NCBI GenBank assembly: GCA_041656295.1
Contig: JBBADV010000011.1
Location: 1-64,000, forward strand
Reading direction: 5' to 3'
Length of the DNA: 64,000 nucleotides
Source of the DNA: Kiritimatiellales bacterium
GTDB taxonomy: Bacteria > Verrucomicrobiota > Kiritimatiellia > Kiritimatiellales > Tichowtungiaceae
Shown: positions 16,573-24,609 of the stretch, one piece after another
Layout of the letters: each line of letters opens with the position of its first letter
How positions within the stretch are numbered: position 1 is the stretch's first letter
The notes under the pieces: generated by a model
Told to the model about the DNA's origin: nothing
The model's input: only the letters and a program-made list of their open reading frames with translations
The model's database searches: none
Position numbers and translations under genes: made by a program

Positions 16573-17325
16573 TCATTTTTTTCTGTATTTCCGAATAACT
16601 ACGGCTGCACAACAGGAAATTAAAATCAATTGAATTGACGAAGCCTCTGGGATTGTATGGGTAAGCGTAATTTCATCAATTTTCAGGATATCATCATCAT
16701 TCCATTCACCCTCTTTGCTTATAATAAATGTTCCAATATTTGCCATCGGTGTCGTCGCCCATGCGTCGTAAACAGTATCCGCTCCGGTGTTATAGCCGAT
16801 TCGCCATTCACCATCGTCAATGTTAAACTCCACAATCATGGTAAATTCGACCGAGTTACTGACCGTTGTTTTTACCGTATATGATCCGCCGGTCATAAAA
16901 CTTCTTAAATCAAATTTATTGTCCGGCATTCTGAATAGCTGAAAATTAACCGTACCGCCGGAGCCTTGAAACATAAAATTAAACTTCTCTCTGGTGGTTC
17001 CGCCTCCCGCTGGGATTGCCGACGCCATATCCCATCCACTAATTTTCACCTCTAAAGACAGGATTCCGGATGTAATTGACTGACTCGCCAGACTGATATT
17101 GGCAGCTCCCAAGCCGTTGGAAACAATTAAGTTTCCAGCCCCATCTGTTGCCGCATTCGTTAATGTGAAATTTGCTCCATTAACGCTTAACGGGCCTGAA
17201 GATGCTGCGTCCAACAGGCTTGAGCCGGCGGGATCATCAAATGTCCATTTCTGAATAAAATCAGCAACGGCAAACTGCGTAACACACATTAAACCAAACA
17301 TTGAACTAACTATTATTTTTTTCAT
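16573..17325 (-). CDS. Secreted LamG-like protein with a PEP-CTERM-like tail
   Basis: 250 residues with signal peptide MKKIIVSSMFGLMCVTQFAVA. It is a paralogue of the 15867-16547 protein (WTFDDPAGSSL, AATDGAGNL, KIDEITLTH). The C-terminus IPEASSIQLILISCCAAVV followed by IRKYRKK has the three parts of a PEP-CTERM signal but with PEA in place of PEP. It may still be recognised, or be in transition. SD AAGGATGA precedes the ATG. First gene of a two-gene minus-strand unit; no operator of the GTTAAC type was seen directly upstream. Confidence 0.75.
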   Translation of the reverse strand: MKKIIVSSMFGLMCVTQFAVADFIQKWTFDDPAGSSLLDAASSGPLSVNGANFTLTNAATDGAGNLIVSNGLGAANISLASQSITSGILSLEVKISGWDMASAIPAGGGTTREKFNFMFQGSGGTVNFQLFRMPDNKFDLRSFMTGGSYTVKTTVSNSVEFTMIVEFNIDDGEWRIGYNTGADTVYDAWATTPMANIGTFIISKEGEWNDDDILKIDEITLTHTIPEASSIQLILISCCAAVVIRKYRKK

Positions 17326-17479
17326 ATCAGATTCATCCTTTTTAATATTATATTTCTACTTTAGTCATACCACACCGCATATCAGCGTACCTTCTATGTG
17401 AACATTTTTGTATAAATGATGCATCACTTCCTTTCTTAATTTTGATCCAGAAAAAACCGGTCTTTTGTTCCCGGTAAAA

Positions 17480-17572
17480 ATTTGATGAAACAATAACTGA
17501 ATTATTGTTCAACACAGCGTCAGCCGGATAAAAAAGCCCGTCTTCACCGCAAATTTCAAACGCGCTGTTTTT
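17480..17572 (-). pseudogene. Stump of a sialate O-acetylesterase-like gene
   Basis: In the apparent spacer between two secreted-protein genes, a minus-strand frame reads SAFEICGEDGLFYPADA then VLNNNSVIVSS. This lines up with WFEISSDDGIFKPADA-KISGNCVILSS near the C-terminus of the intact esterase at 41914-43329. The frame is closed by a stop just upstream and has no start codon, so only about 30 codons of an old gene survive. Identified by eye. Confidence 0.5.
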
Positions 17573-17613
17573 TCTCTTTCAATCAGCTTATATTTCATTA
17601 TCATTTTCCAAGT

Positions 17614-19119
17614 CTATTCACCGGTTTGAAATGACACATCAGATACCGCGCCGCTGATATAAAAATTCCCTGTTTTAAAATCTGTTACCGGTTTTCCCAT
17701 CCACTTCATATCTTTAATCTTTATGTTTCTTATTGGATTTTTATCGCTGTATGAAATCAGCTGACATGCTGTTTTCTGATCAGGAGATTCTTCAATGAGC
17801 TGTAAGTTTTCGATAAGAACACCATCTATCCAGCCGGTCGGCGGAGGATGCCCGCCCGGAGGAATCGGCGGACGCATTTTAACACGGGTCTGAAACTCAA
17901 TCATATATCCCGGCTGCGCCATTTGAGTTTTCTCACGAGGGCACTCTGAACGGATGTTGCGATATGTAATATTGGTGACAATTGCGGAGCCTTCTACTCC
18001 AATTCCGATTGCAGACCCGTATGCGTGCAGCACATCAATATTTTCAAAAAGAACATCCCTGATATATTCACCGTTTGTTTCTTTTCCGATTTCGCATGCC
18101 GCCCATCCGAAATCTATCCAGATCACCATATCACGAACCGTGATGTCTTCTGTGCTAATTCCGTTAAGAGCTTTAATTGCGATTCCGTCATCTCCGTTAT
18201 GAATGAAACTTTTTTCAATCAACACATTTTTTGATGATAACGGATTAATTCCGTCCGAATTCTGCCGGTGAGCAATGATCTTGAAATTCCGGATGTGTAC
18301 GCCGTCGGAATAATGCATCGCAACGCACCATCCCCACGCATCGAGAAATGTCAACCCCTCAAGATTCAGGTTTTTCGCGTTGTCCATCAACAGCATCTGG
18401 CCTTTGGCCGAATAGCTTTTATCCGCGTTTTTATCAATCACACCGCGCCCGCGCAGTGTCACATTATCCGCATTAATGCGAAAAGTGCATCCGTTCATGT
18501 AGGCTCCGCCGGCGAAATACAGTGTCTGCCCTTCTGCCGGAATAATCCGCAACGCTTTTTCTTTTCCCGCATAAAGTCCCGGAGCGAAATAAACCAGCGC
18601 ACCGGGTTTATTTTTGATGATGTCTGTAATTTCATCGGCACCGTAATCTGTGCGCGGCTGAATTTTTATAACATCCTCACCGCTGACATTCGGTACATCC
18701 TGTTCAACAGGATTTCCGAAAATATGAAGCTCACTTGACGGATCATTATTAACTTCCAGCACAACATACATTGGCTCCGGCAGTGTCAGCGTAATTTCAT
18801 TCCCCGATATTTCCGGCGTAATACCACGCGATAACGGACGCACAACTGCAGATTTTACAGCCTCATCTGAGACACGGATTTTCAATTCAACCGGATCAGA
18901 AAAACTGAAATTAGCCATGCCATACTTTTGAAAAGTTGCATCATCGCGATCCACAGCCATGAAGTCTGCATATACCTCCTGCACACGACAGGCTTCACCG
19001 TTAATCGTTAAAGAATACTTTTCACTCACAGGGATTGTGTCCGGCGCATTATGAATCGCAAGCTCTGCAACCAGCGCATTTGAAACTGTCACCAGCATTC
19101 CCATGATCGCTCTAAGCAT
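17614..19119 (-). CDS. Secreted GH28-like beta-helix glycoside hydrolase
   Basis: 501 residues with an N-terminal export signal (MLRAIMGMLVTVSNALVA). After a beta domain of about 130 residues comes a right-handed beta-helix with short repeats such as NADNVTLRGRGVID and SKNVLIEKSFIHNGDDGIAIK. The aspartates in NSDGI and NGDDG occupy the places of the GH28 catalytic triad, while GIGVEG stands where GH28 has a GHG. It probably cleaves a uronic-acid or galactose-containing polysaccharide outside the cytoplasm. GGAGG lies seven bases before the start. Divergent from the LacI gene at 19255. GH28 is the best guess; related beta-helix families are possible. Confidence 0.75.
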   Translation of the reverse strand: MLRAIMGMLVTVSNALVAELAIHNAPDTIPVSEKYSLTINGEACRVQEVYADFMAVDRDDATFQKYGMANFSFSDPVELKIRVSDEAVKSAVVRPLSRGITPEISGNEITLTLPEPMYVVLEVNNDPSSELHIFGNPVEQDVPNVSGEDVIKIQPRTDYGADEITDIIKNKPGALVYFAPGLYAGKEKALRIIPAEGQTLYFAGGAYMNGCTFRINADNVTLRGRGVIDKNADKSYSAKGQMLLMDNAKNLNLEGLTFLDAWGWCVAMHYSDGVHIRNFKIIAHRQNSDGINPLSSKNVLIEKSFIHNGDDGIAIKALNGISTEDITVRDMVIWIDFGWAACEIGKETNGEYIRDVLFENIDVLHAYGSAIGIGVEGSAIVTNITYRNIRSECPREKTQMAQPGYMIEFQTRVKMRPPIPPGGHPPPTGWIDGVLIENLQLIEESPDQKTACQLISYSDKNPIRNIKIKDMKWMGKPVTDFKTGNFYISGAVSDVSFQTGE

Positions 19120-19254
19120 AAATCAGCCTCCGTTAAATTTATATAAAGCAATATAAATACGCTCACGGCAAATCCAACAGATTTTTCAGTTAATCGCGTG
19201 AAATATAAAAAATATGCGTGAAAAAACAAAATCTACCGCATATAATCTCCAGAT

Positions 19255-20298
19255 ATGGATAAGATCACAACCATGAAAGATATTGCTGAACTTGCCGGAG
19301 TCAGTGCGGCAACCGTTTCTCTGGCACTAAACAACAATCCGAGAATTTCCCCTGCGACAAAACAAAAAATTTTAAAAATTTGCAGGGAAACCGGATATAA
19401 ACCGAATCCCGCTGCCAGAGCGCTTGCACAGGTGAATACACAAGGCGGGAAAACCTATCTGGAAACACTGGCACTTCTGATTCATGAAAATACGACACCG
19501 TTCTTAAAATCTCAACACCGGCAGCTTTGGAATGAAAACCTGCAAACTTCATGTTCCTTAATGAGATACCGGCTTGAATCTTTCATAGTCGGTAAAACAA
19601 AAAAAGAACAGCTGGCATTAAGCCGTATTCTGCATACAAGAGGTATCCGGGGAGTTATTATTCCGGCGGTTTTTCATAAAATTTCTGACTGGTATATCGA
19701 CTGGAGTAATTTTTCTGTTGTCAGCTATTGTGCTGATCACGGCGATCGTTTTTCACATAATGTCATCTGTAATTCATATCAGGATATGTACGATGCGGTC
19801 ATTGGATTACATGATCGCGGTTATCAATGTCCGGCATATGTTGAAACGGACGAAACCCTTTATTTTTTGAAAGCAGGATTTGATTCCGCAGTACAACTCT
19901 GGCAAAAAAAAGGACTGTGTTTTAAATCATTAAAATACACAACAGGCACTACTCTGGAACAATTTGAAAAAAAGTTCATGCAGTGGTTCTACAAAGAAAA
20001 GCCGGATGTTCTTATCTCCAACAACGCAAATAAAGTTCCGGAAATCCTAAAAAAACACGGTCTTCGCATCCCTCAGGATATTGGATTCTTCTGCTCGGAT
20101 ATTCTTCCGTCACAACTCCATATTTCCGGACTGTTGCAGCAGCGTGACGCTGTATGCCGCATTCTTGTTGACACACTTCACGGAATGCTTATGCGTCATG
20201 AATACGGACAGCAGAACCGTCCTCTGACAATCCAGGTGCCAACCATTTGGAACGAAGGAACAACACTGCTTACCTCAAAAAATGCAGCGCCAGCATAA
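19255..20298 (+). CDS. LacI-family transcriptional regulator
   Basis: 347 residues with helix-turn-helix MKDIAELAGVSAATVSLALN and a sugar-sensor domain (LHTRGIRGVIIPAVF, PDVLISNNANK, DIGFFCSDILPS, WNEGTT). It is divergent from the GH28-like gene and convergent with the DUF4380/GH110-like unit, so it may control either. No strong Shine-Dalgarno sequence precedes ATG 19255; an internal ATG at 19273 (MKDIAE) is an alternative start that keeps the whole DNA-binding domain. Confidence 0.92.
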   Translation: MDKITTMKDIAELAGVSAATVSLALNNNPRISPATKQKILKICRETGYKPNPAARALAQVNTQGGKTYLETLALLIHENTTPFLKSQHRQLWNENLQTSCSLMRYRLESFIVGKTKKEQLALSRILHTRGIRGVIIPAVFHKISDWYIDWSNFSVVSYCADHGDRFSHNVICNSYQDMYDAVIGLHDRGYQCPAYVETDETLYFLKAGFDSAVQLWQKKGLCFKSLKYTTGTTLEQFEKKFMQWFYKEKPDVLISNNANKVPEILKKHGLRIPQDIGFFCSDILPSQLHISGLLQQRDAVCRILVDTLHGMLMRHEYGQQNRPLTIQVPTIWNEGTTLLTSKNAAPA

Positions 20299-20331
20299 AT
20301 GATTTTTTAATTTCTGCCGATAACGCTGCAA

Positions 20332-21267
20332 TTATTCGCATTTAACCGCCGCCGGAAATACCTGCTGAATTTTTGACTGCACCTGTTGAATAATTTCTTC
20401 CGGCGTGCTGCCGGAAATTTCTGTCAGCAGCCATTTTTCCTGTGTGGAAAATGATTCTCCGGCACGCAGGAAATGAACCGGACTGGTGACTTCCATTTCA
20501 TAGAAAGGGTAACGTCCGTCCCACGAAAAAACCTGCAGATTACTACCGTCAAGATACGGTTTCTTCTCCGGTGCCGGCGCGCAAATAATGAATGCTTCAC
20601 CATGTTCAATCTTAGCGAGCCATTGCCCGTAACTGCCAAGTTTCAGCGGAACAGTGATTCCTGTGCCGGAAAATTTTAAGGCGCGCAGATCCTCATAATG
20701 TGTCACCTGCTCATCCAATGCCGGCTGCCGGATACAGTTGGCAAAGATATCTTCCACATGCGGTTCACGCGAAACATACACATCACCGCGCAGCGGGGCC
20801 TGAGCGACACTCCATAAATACACCGGAAACGGATTATCCCCCGCCCGCTCAACTGTGTAATCCATTGTCAGCACAGGCTGCTCAGCATCCAGCGTGATGC
20901 GCCAGCACACAGAGGCACTGACATCCTTCACAAACGTCTTCAGCGTGACAGAGCCATCTGTTTTTTCCAGCACCGTCCATGGAGAACCGTCGGTTTCCGC
21001 ATCCGGCAAATGCCGACCGCGAATCTGCTTCCAAAACAGCTCCGGAGCCACCAGAATCTTCACGCCGCCGTAAAGCGGAACAGCATTGCCGAACGCAACC
21101 GGATCCTCTGCAACCCACAGCCGGTTTTCGCCGCCGGCGCGACGGAACGAAATAACGCGGCCGATGTCCGGACGGACAACCGCCTCTGCATTGGCATTAC
21201 GCAAAACAATCTCTTCTGCATTCATAAAACCACTCCAGCATAAGATGCACATCAATAACTTTTTCAC
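20332..21267 (-). CDS. Secreted DUF4380-family protein
   Basis: 311 residues from a GTG start (21267) with AGGGGA upstream, signal peptide MKKLLMCILCWSGFMNA. The body matches the DUF4380 pattern: a galactose-mutarotase-like beta-sandwich beginning with NANAEAVVRPDIGRVISFR, then WTVLEKTDGSVTL and YLWSVAQAP. Proteins of this kind occur in polysaccharide loci and may bind or epimerise sugars, but no activity is established for this one. It follows the GH110-like gene by 14 bp and is surely co-transcribed with it. Confidence 0.75.
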   Translation of the reverse strand: MKKLLMCILCWSGFMNAEEIVLRNANAEAVVRPDIGRVISFRRAGGENRLWVAEDPVAFGNAVPLYGGVKILVAPELFWKQIRGRHLPDAETDGSPWTVLEKTDGSVTLKTFVKDVSASVCWRITLDAEQPVLTMDYTVERAGDNPFPVYLWSVAQAPLRGDVYVSREPHVEDIFANCIRQPALDEQVTHYEDLRALKFSGTGITVPLKLGSYGQWLAKIEHGEAFIICAPAPEKKPYLDGSNLQVFSWDGRYPFYEMEVTSPVHFLRAGESFSTQEKWLLTEISGSTPEEIIQQVQSKIQQVFPAAVKCE

Positions 21268-21281
21268 TTCACAAAATCCCC

Positions 21282-23171
21282 TTATTGGGTGGTTCCGACG
21301 GGAAGATCACTGTCCAGCGTCGAAAAATCGATCCCGCCCATCGATTTTAATTTATACTTAGTTTTTTTAGATAACGAAAATGTATTTCCGCGAATCGTTA
21401 CATTTTTTGCATCGCCGATCATGATCGCCGAATCCGGGGAAAACGGCTGCGCTATAGTGCCGATCACATCAAACATCTGCGGATTGGTAATCTCATTATT
21501 CGCCACCGTAAGGCCGTCAACCGATTGCGCATAAACAGCGCATAATCCGCTCCGGATAATCTGATTGTTTTCGATGGCAACTGTTCTGGTGGAATAATTT
21601 GTGATGGCTCCGCCGGATTTCTCAATTCCAAAAATTGTAATGGCGCCGCGCTGCAAATGCCAGTCACTGCGAATGGTCTGCCCGAACGAGGTATCAATCA
21701 TCACATTGTTGCTGATCACAATATCACCGCCCGTTCCGCTTTCGGCATAACTGTTCGCCGGCGACTGAGCGGCCATCGGTCCTATAGATACCGGGCAATG
21801 CGTCATCCATTCGAACCGGTTCCCTTCAATAATACCTGTTCGTCCCTGAACAATAATACCCCGACTCCGGATATTCATACACCGGTTTGAGCGGATCACA
21901 AAGTCGGATGAATAGTGCGGCAAACCAACCAGTGTGCCGGCGGGCAGCGTAATAGGATCGGCCAGCTGGATTTCGCCCTGATTGCTGTATGTATTGACAT
22001 CACTTGGAATTACGAAATGATTTGCCGGCAGGTTTTCAATTAACTGCTCTATCTCCGGCGTGAACGGAATCGGATTAAACGCCGTAATTTTTGATGATCC
22101 GATCATTTTTCCGGTCAGCGCATCGTAAAATTCAACGGTCTTTCCTGCGAGATTAAGCTGATCCAATCCCATTTCCCAATATGTATCGCTGATCAACAGC
22201 GTGTCCGCCGCTTTCTGCTGCAGCACGACAGAATAATAAGAGTGGTAATTCAAGACATCGTCGCCGATGTCTTCAATCGAACAGTTTTCAACGAGAATAC
22301 CATGGCTGTTTATGCCATGGAATGCGTCCGCACAGATTGACAGCAGGCGATCACTGTCCGGGCGACGGGCAATATTAACATATTTAAATGCCGTTTCCTG
22401 ACAGCGATGCATGCGGAATGCCATACCGGCGGCGGTATAGACCGAAACATGCTCAAAGGTTACACCCTGCGAATCATACAGCCAGAAGAGCGGAACACGC
22501 CGCAGGGGAATCACAAGGGGATCGCCGTTTTTATAGTTCATCTGTGTTAATGTCAGATTCTGATAGCCGCTCAGTTTGAACCGGATTGTTTCCTCATCAA
22601 TCTGTTCAACAGAACCCTTGACAATTGGACGCTTCATAAAATCCGGTTTTAATTTCCGGGTTTGCGCATCAAACAGCGCCACCGGCGAACCCAATCCCCT
22701 TAAAAGGAGATTTACGGCAGGAAAAAATCCCTCATCAACACGCAGATCAATCGTCATTGCACCATTATTGATGGCAACAATTTCTCCCTGGACATACGGC
22801 ACCGGATCAAAATCCACCGTGAATCCACAGAACCGGACATTTTCGCAGTTTTTAAAAAAGATACTGGCTGAAATATCCTCAATCCAAAGCACCGCATTGC
22901 TGCCGTTTACCGTTAAATTTGAAAAGTTATTGAAATTCCATGATTTTGTTATCCGGTAATGTCCCGGCGGCACAGTAAATTCCTGAACACCGGATTCAGC
23001 CGCCGCCTGAATTCCGTCAAAAATTTCTATCCCGGCTTCTCGCTGCTGCTCTTTTTCTGCGTCGCTCCAGCCCGCTATTTCCGGCGGAAACGCTTTATTC
23101 GCAGTGGCGGCGCTGCGCCCTTCCGGTACATAAAAAAACAGGGCATAAACCAGAATAATCAACATGTGCAT
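21282..23171 (-). CDS. Secreted GH110-like beta-helix protein (putative alpha-galactosidase)
   Basis: 629 residues, export signal MHMLIILVYALFFYVPEGRSA. A long right-handed parallel beta-helix carries ADAFHGINSHGILVENCSIE followed by DIGDDVLNYHSYY, like the acidic patch of GH110 alpha-1,3-galactosidases, and later repeats such as IEGNRFEWMTHCPVSIGP and NNVMIDTSF. It would remove alpha-1,3-linked galactose from glycans outside the cytoplasm; GH110 members are known on blood-group antigens and on marine galactans. AGGAAATATCT precedes the ATG. First gene of a two-gene unit with a DUF4380 protein, with an operator 80 bp upstream. Confidence 0.75.
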   Translation of the reverse strand: MHMLIILVYALFFYVPEGRSAATANKAFPPEIAGWSDAEKEQQREAGIEIFDGIQAAAESGVQEFTVPPGHYRITKSWNFNNFSNLTVNGSNAVLWIEDISASIFFKNCENVRFCGFTVDFDPVPYVQGEIVAINNGAMTIDLRVDEGFFPAVNLLLRGLGSPVALFDAQTRKLKPDFMKRPIVKGSVEQIDEETIRFKLSGYQNLTLTQMNYKNGDPLVIPLRRVPLFWLYDSQGVTFEHVSVYTAAGMAFRMHRCQETAFKYVNIARRPDSDRLLSICADAFHGINSHGILVENCSIEDIGDDVLNYHSYYSVVLQQKAADTLLISDTYWEMGLDQLNLAGKTVEFYDALTGKMIGSSKITAFNPIPFTPEIEQLIENLPANHFVIPSDVNTYSNQGEIQLADPITLPAGTLVGLPHYSSDFVIRSNRCMNIRSRGIIVQGRTGIIEGNRFEWMTHCPVSIGPMAAQSPANSYAESGTGGDIVISNNVMIDTSFGQTIRSDWHLQRGAITIFGIEKSGGAITNYSTRTVAIENNQIIRSGLCAVYAQSVDGLTVANNEITNPQMFDVIGTIAQPFSPDSAIMIGDAKNVTIRGNTFSLSKKTKYKLKSMGGIDFSTLDSDLPVGTTQ

Positions 23172-23250
23172 AGATATTTCCTTTCAGTTAAGAGAAAACA
23201 ACTTTAGATATGTCTAGTATGAAATCAGTAGTCATACTACCCTTTCTTCT

Positions 23251-23264
23251 GTTAACCGGTTAAT
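23251..23264. promoter_or_regulatory. LacI-type operator, GTTAACCGGTTAAT
   Basis: Thirteen of fourteen bases agree with the perfect palindrome at 4643. It lies 80 bp before the GH110-like gene. Confidence 0.7.
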
Positions 23265-23506
23265 ATCCGTATCATATATTTATTATTTAACACCAGATGA
23301 TCTCGTAGCAAGACCGGCGTGACACAGGTTCCGGAGGCGCCGCTGCCGGAGACGCTGATAATAGACCCCCTGACGATGCTGAATAGCTGATGACAGATAC
23401 CATCTCCTGCAGACCGGTTGACGGACAATGAACATCAGCCGGGATAATCAAGATGTTTTTAGCATATCGGCTTTAGTAGCAAACCGAGGTGCGGCGCACG
23501 AGTTCT
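23265..23506. other. Spacer between the GH110-like promoter and the hisA stump
   Basis: About 240 bp. The minus-strand frame after the hisA/CBS stump (EELVRR) hits stops within a dozen codons. No other recognisable protein, RNA or repeat was found. Confidence 0.4.
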
Positions 23507-23695
23507 TCACAGATGCAGCGGGGTACCGTCACCGCGGGTTACCGGAATAGCTTCAAGCTGCATGCGGCTCATATCATCGAGCACATCGGCCAGTTTCATT
23601 TTGGGTGTCGCTTTTTCTTCCACGGGCTGCATGACATCGCCGGCAACGAGCCAGTACCCGCCCTTTAAATCAATTGCCGGAATAATTGTAATCAT
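23507..23695 (-). pseudogene. hisA: hisA start fused to a CBS-domain fragment
   Basis: 62 codons. The first 13 (MITIIPAIDLKGG) are the classic N-terminus of HisA, the phosphoribosylformimino-AICAR-phosphate isomerase of histidine synthesis. From about codon 16 the text is unrelated to HisA: GDVMQPVEEKATPKMKLADV then LDDMSRMQLEAIPVTRGDG, which reads like the tail of a CBS domain of a channel or transporter. The fusion stops at TGA 23507. It sits 148 bp after hisH, where a normal hisH-hisA order would have the full gene. It is either a deletion that joined two genes or a recombination product. No HisA activity can come from it. Confidence 0.7.
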
Positions 23696-23707
23696 TGAAA
23701 GGAACTA

Positions 23708-23746
23708 GTAGGTCGAAGGTCTGAAGGTCAAAGGTCTAAAGTCAGA
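23708..23746. repeat. AAGGTC-rich dispersed repeat
   Basis: GTAGGTCGAAGGTCTGAAGG and following units of GGTC(T/A)AAAG type. Similar text is found at 31140-31205 and as an inverted pair at 60746-60824, always in spacers. Confidence 0.6.
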
Positions 23747-23843
23747 AATCCGTATCGCCGGAATTTTTTAGACAGGATTTACAGGATCGACGGGACTGCC
23801 TGAAACGCCGTTCTTATTCATTTTTATTCGCGAAAATTTCCGT

Positions 23844-24494
23844 TCATTCGCGGTTAGTCGCCACAAAATTCTTCATCATCTGCAATCCGGCGGACTGGCT
23901 TTTTTCGGGATGAAACTGAACGGCGAAGAGGTTGTCTTTCCAGACGGCGGAACAATAACTGATACCATAGTCCGTTGTTCCGGCGATAATGGCGCTGTCT
24001 GCCGGCAGCACATAATAGGAATGCACAAAGTAAAACCAGGCGTTATCGACAATTCCGGCGAACGCCGGACAATCCGGCTGAACCTGCCCTACTGCATTCC
24101 AGCCGATTTGCGGGATTTTTAATTCACCGGATGAGGGCACCCCATCCGCAGCCATTGCATTAAAATTAAATTTTTTTACCGTGCCGGCAAAAATACCGAG
24201 TCCGGCAACACCGGGCGACTCCTCAGAGCGTTCAAACAGCATTTGCAGTCCCAGACACATGCCCATAAACGGATTGCCGGATTTAATCCAGCTGCACACC
24301 GGCTCGATGAATCCGTGTTCCGTTAAATGCTGCATGCATTCTTTAAACGCGCCGACGCCGGGCAGAATGATTGCGCGGCAGGCATCCATTTGTGCCGGTG
24401 CGGTAATTATCTCCGCATCGAGCTTCAGAAACCGGAATGCGTTCAGCACACTGCCCAGATTTCCCATACCGTAATCAATAATGCCGATTTTCAT
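23844..24494 (-). CDS. hisH: Imidazole glycerol phosphate synthase glutaminase subunit HisH
   Basis: 216 residues, usual length for the family. It releases ammonia from glutamine and passes it to HisF for histidine and AICAR synthesis in the cytoplasm. The class-I glutaminase triad is visible: Cys80 in GMCLGLQ, His195 and Glu197 in FHPEKS. The N-terminus IGIIDYGMGNLGSV is typical. The next minus-strand item is a ruined hisA; no hisF is in the window, so the pathway partners must lie elsewhere or the local his cluster has broken up. Divergent from the lipoprotein gene. Confidence 0.95.
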   Translation of the reverse strand: MKIGIIDYGMGNLGSVLNAFRFLKLDAEIITAPAQMDACRAIILPGVGAFKECMQHLTEHGFIEPVCSWIKSGNPFMGMCLGLQMLFERSEESPGVAGLGIFAGTVKKFNFNAMAADGVPSSGELKIPQIGWNAVGQVQPDCPAFAGIVDNAWFYFVHSYYVLPADSAIIAGTTDYGISYCSAVWKDNLFAVQFHPEKSQSAGLQMMKNFVATNRE

Positions 24495-24609
24495 GAACGT
24501 GGTTATTAAATGTTAGTAACTGATCATTTGGAATCATGCATGCACTCACCCATCCGGTCAAAAAATTTTCTGCTGTTTTTCCGGTATGAAACAGTTCATT
24601 ATACAATAC

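Noticed and set aside
19189..19205. GTTAATCGCGTGAAAT between the GH28-like and LacI genes as a seventh operator.
   Set aside because: Only the left half matches the series; the right half does not. It may be a weak or different site, but the palindrome is too poor to list.
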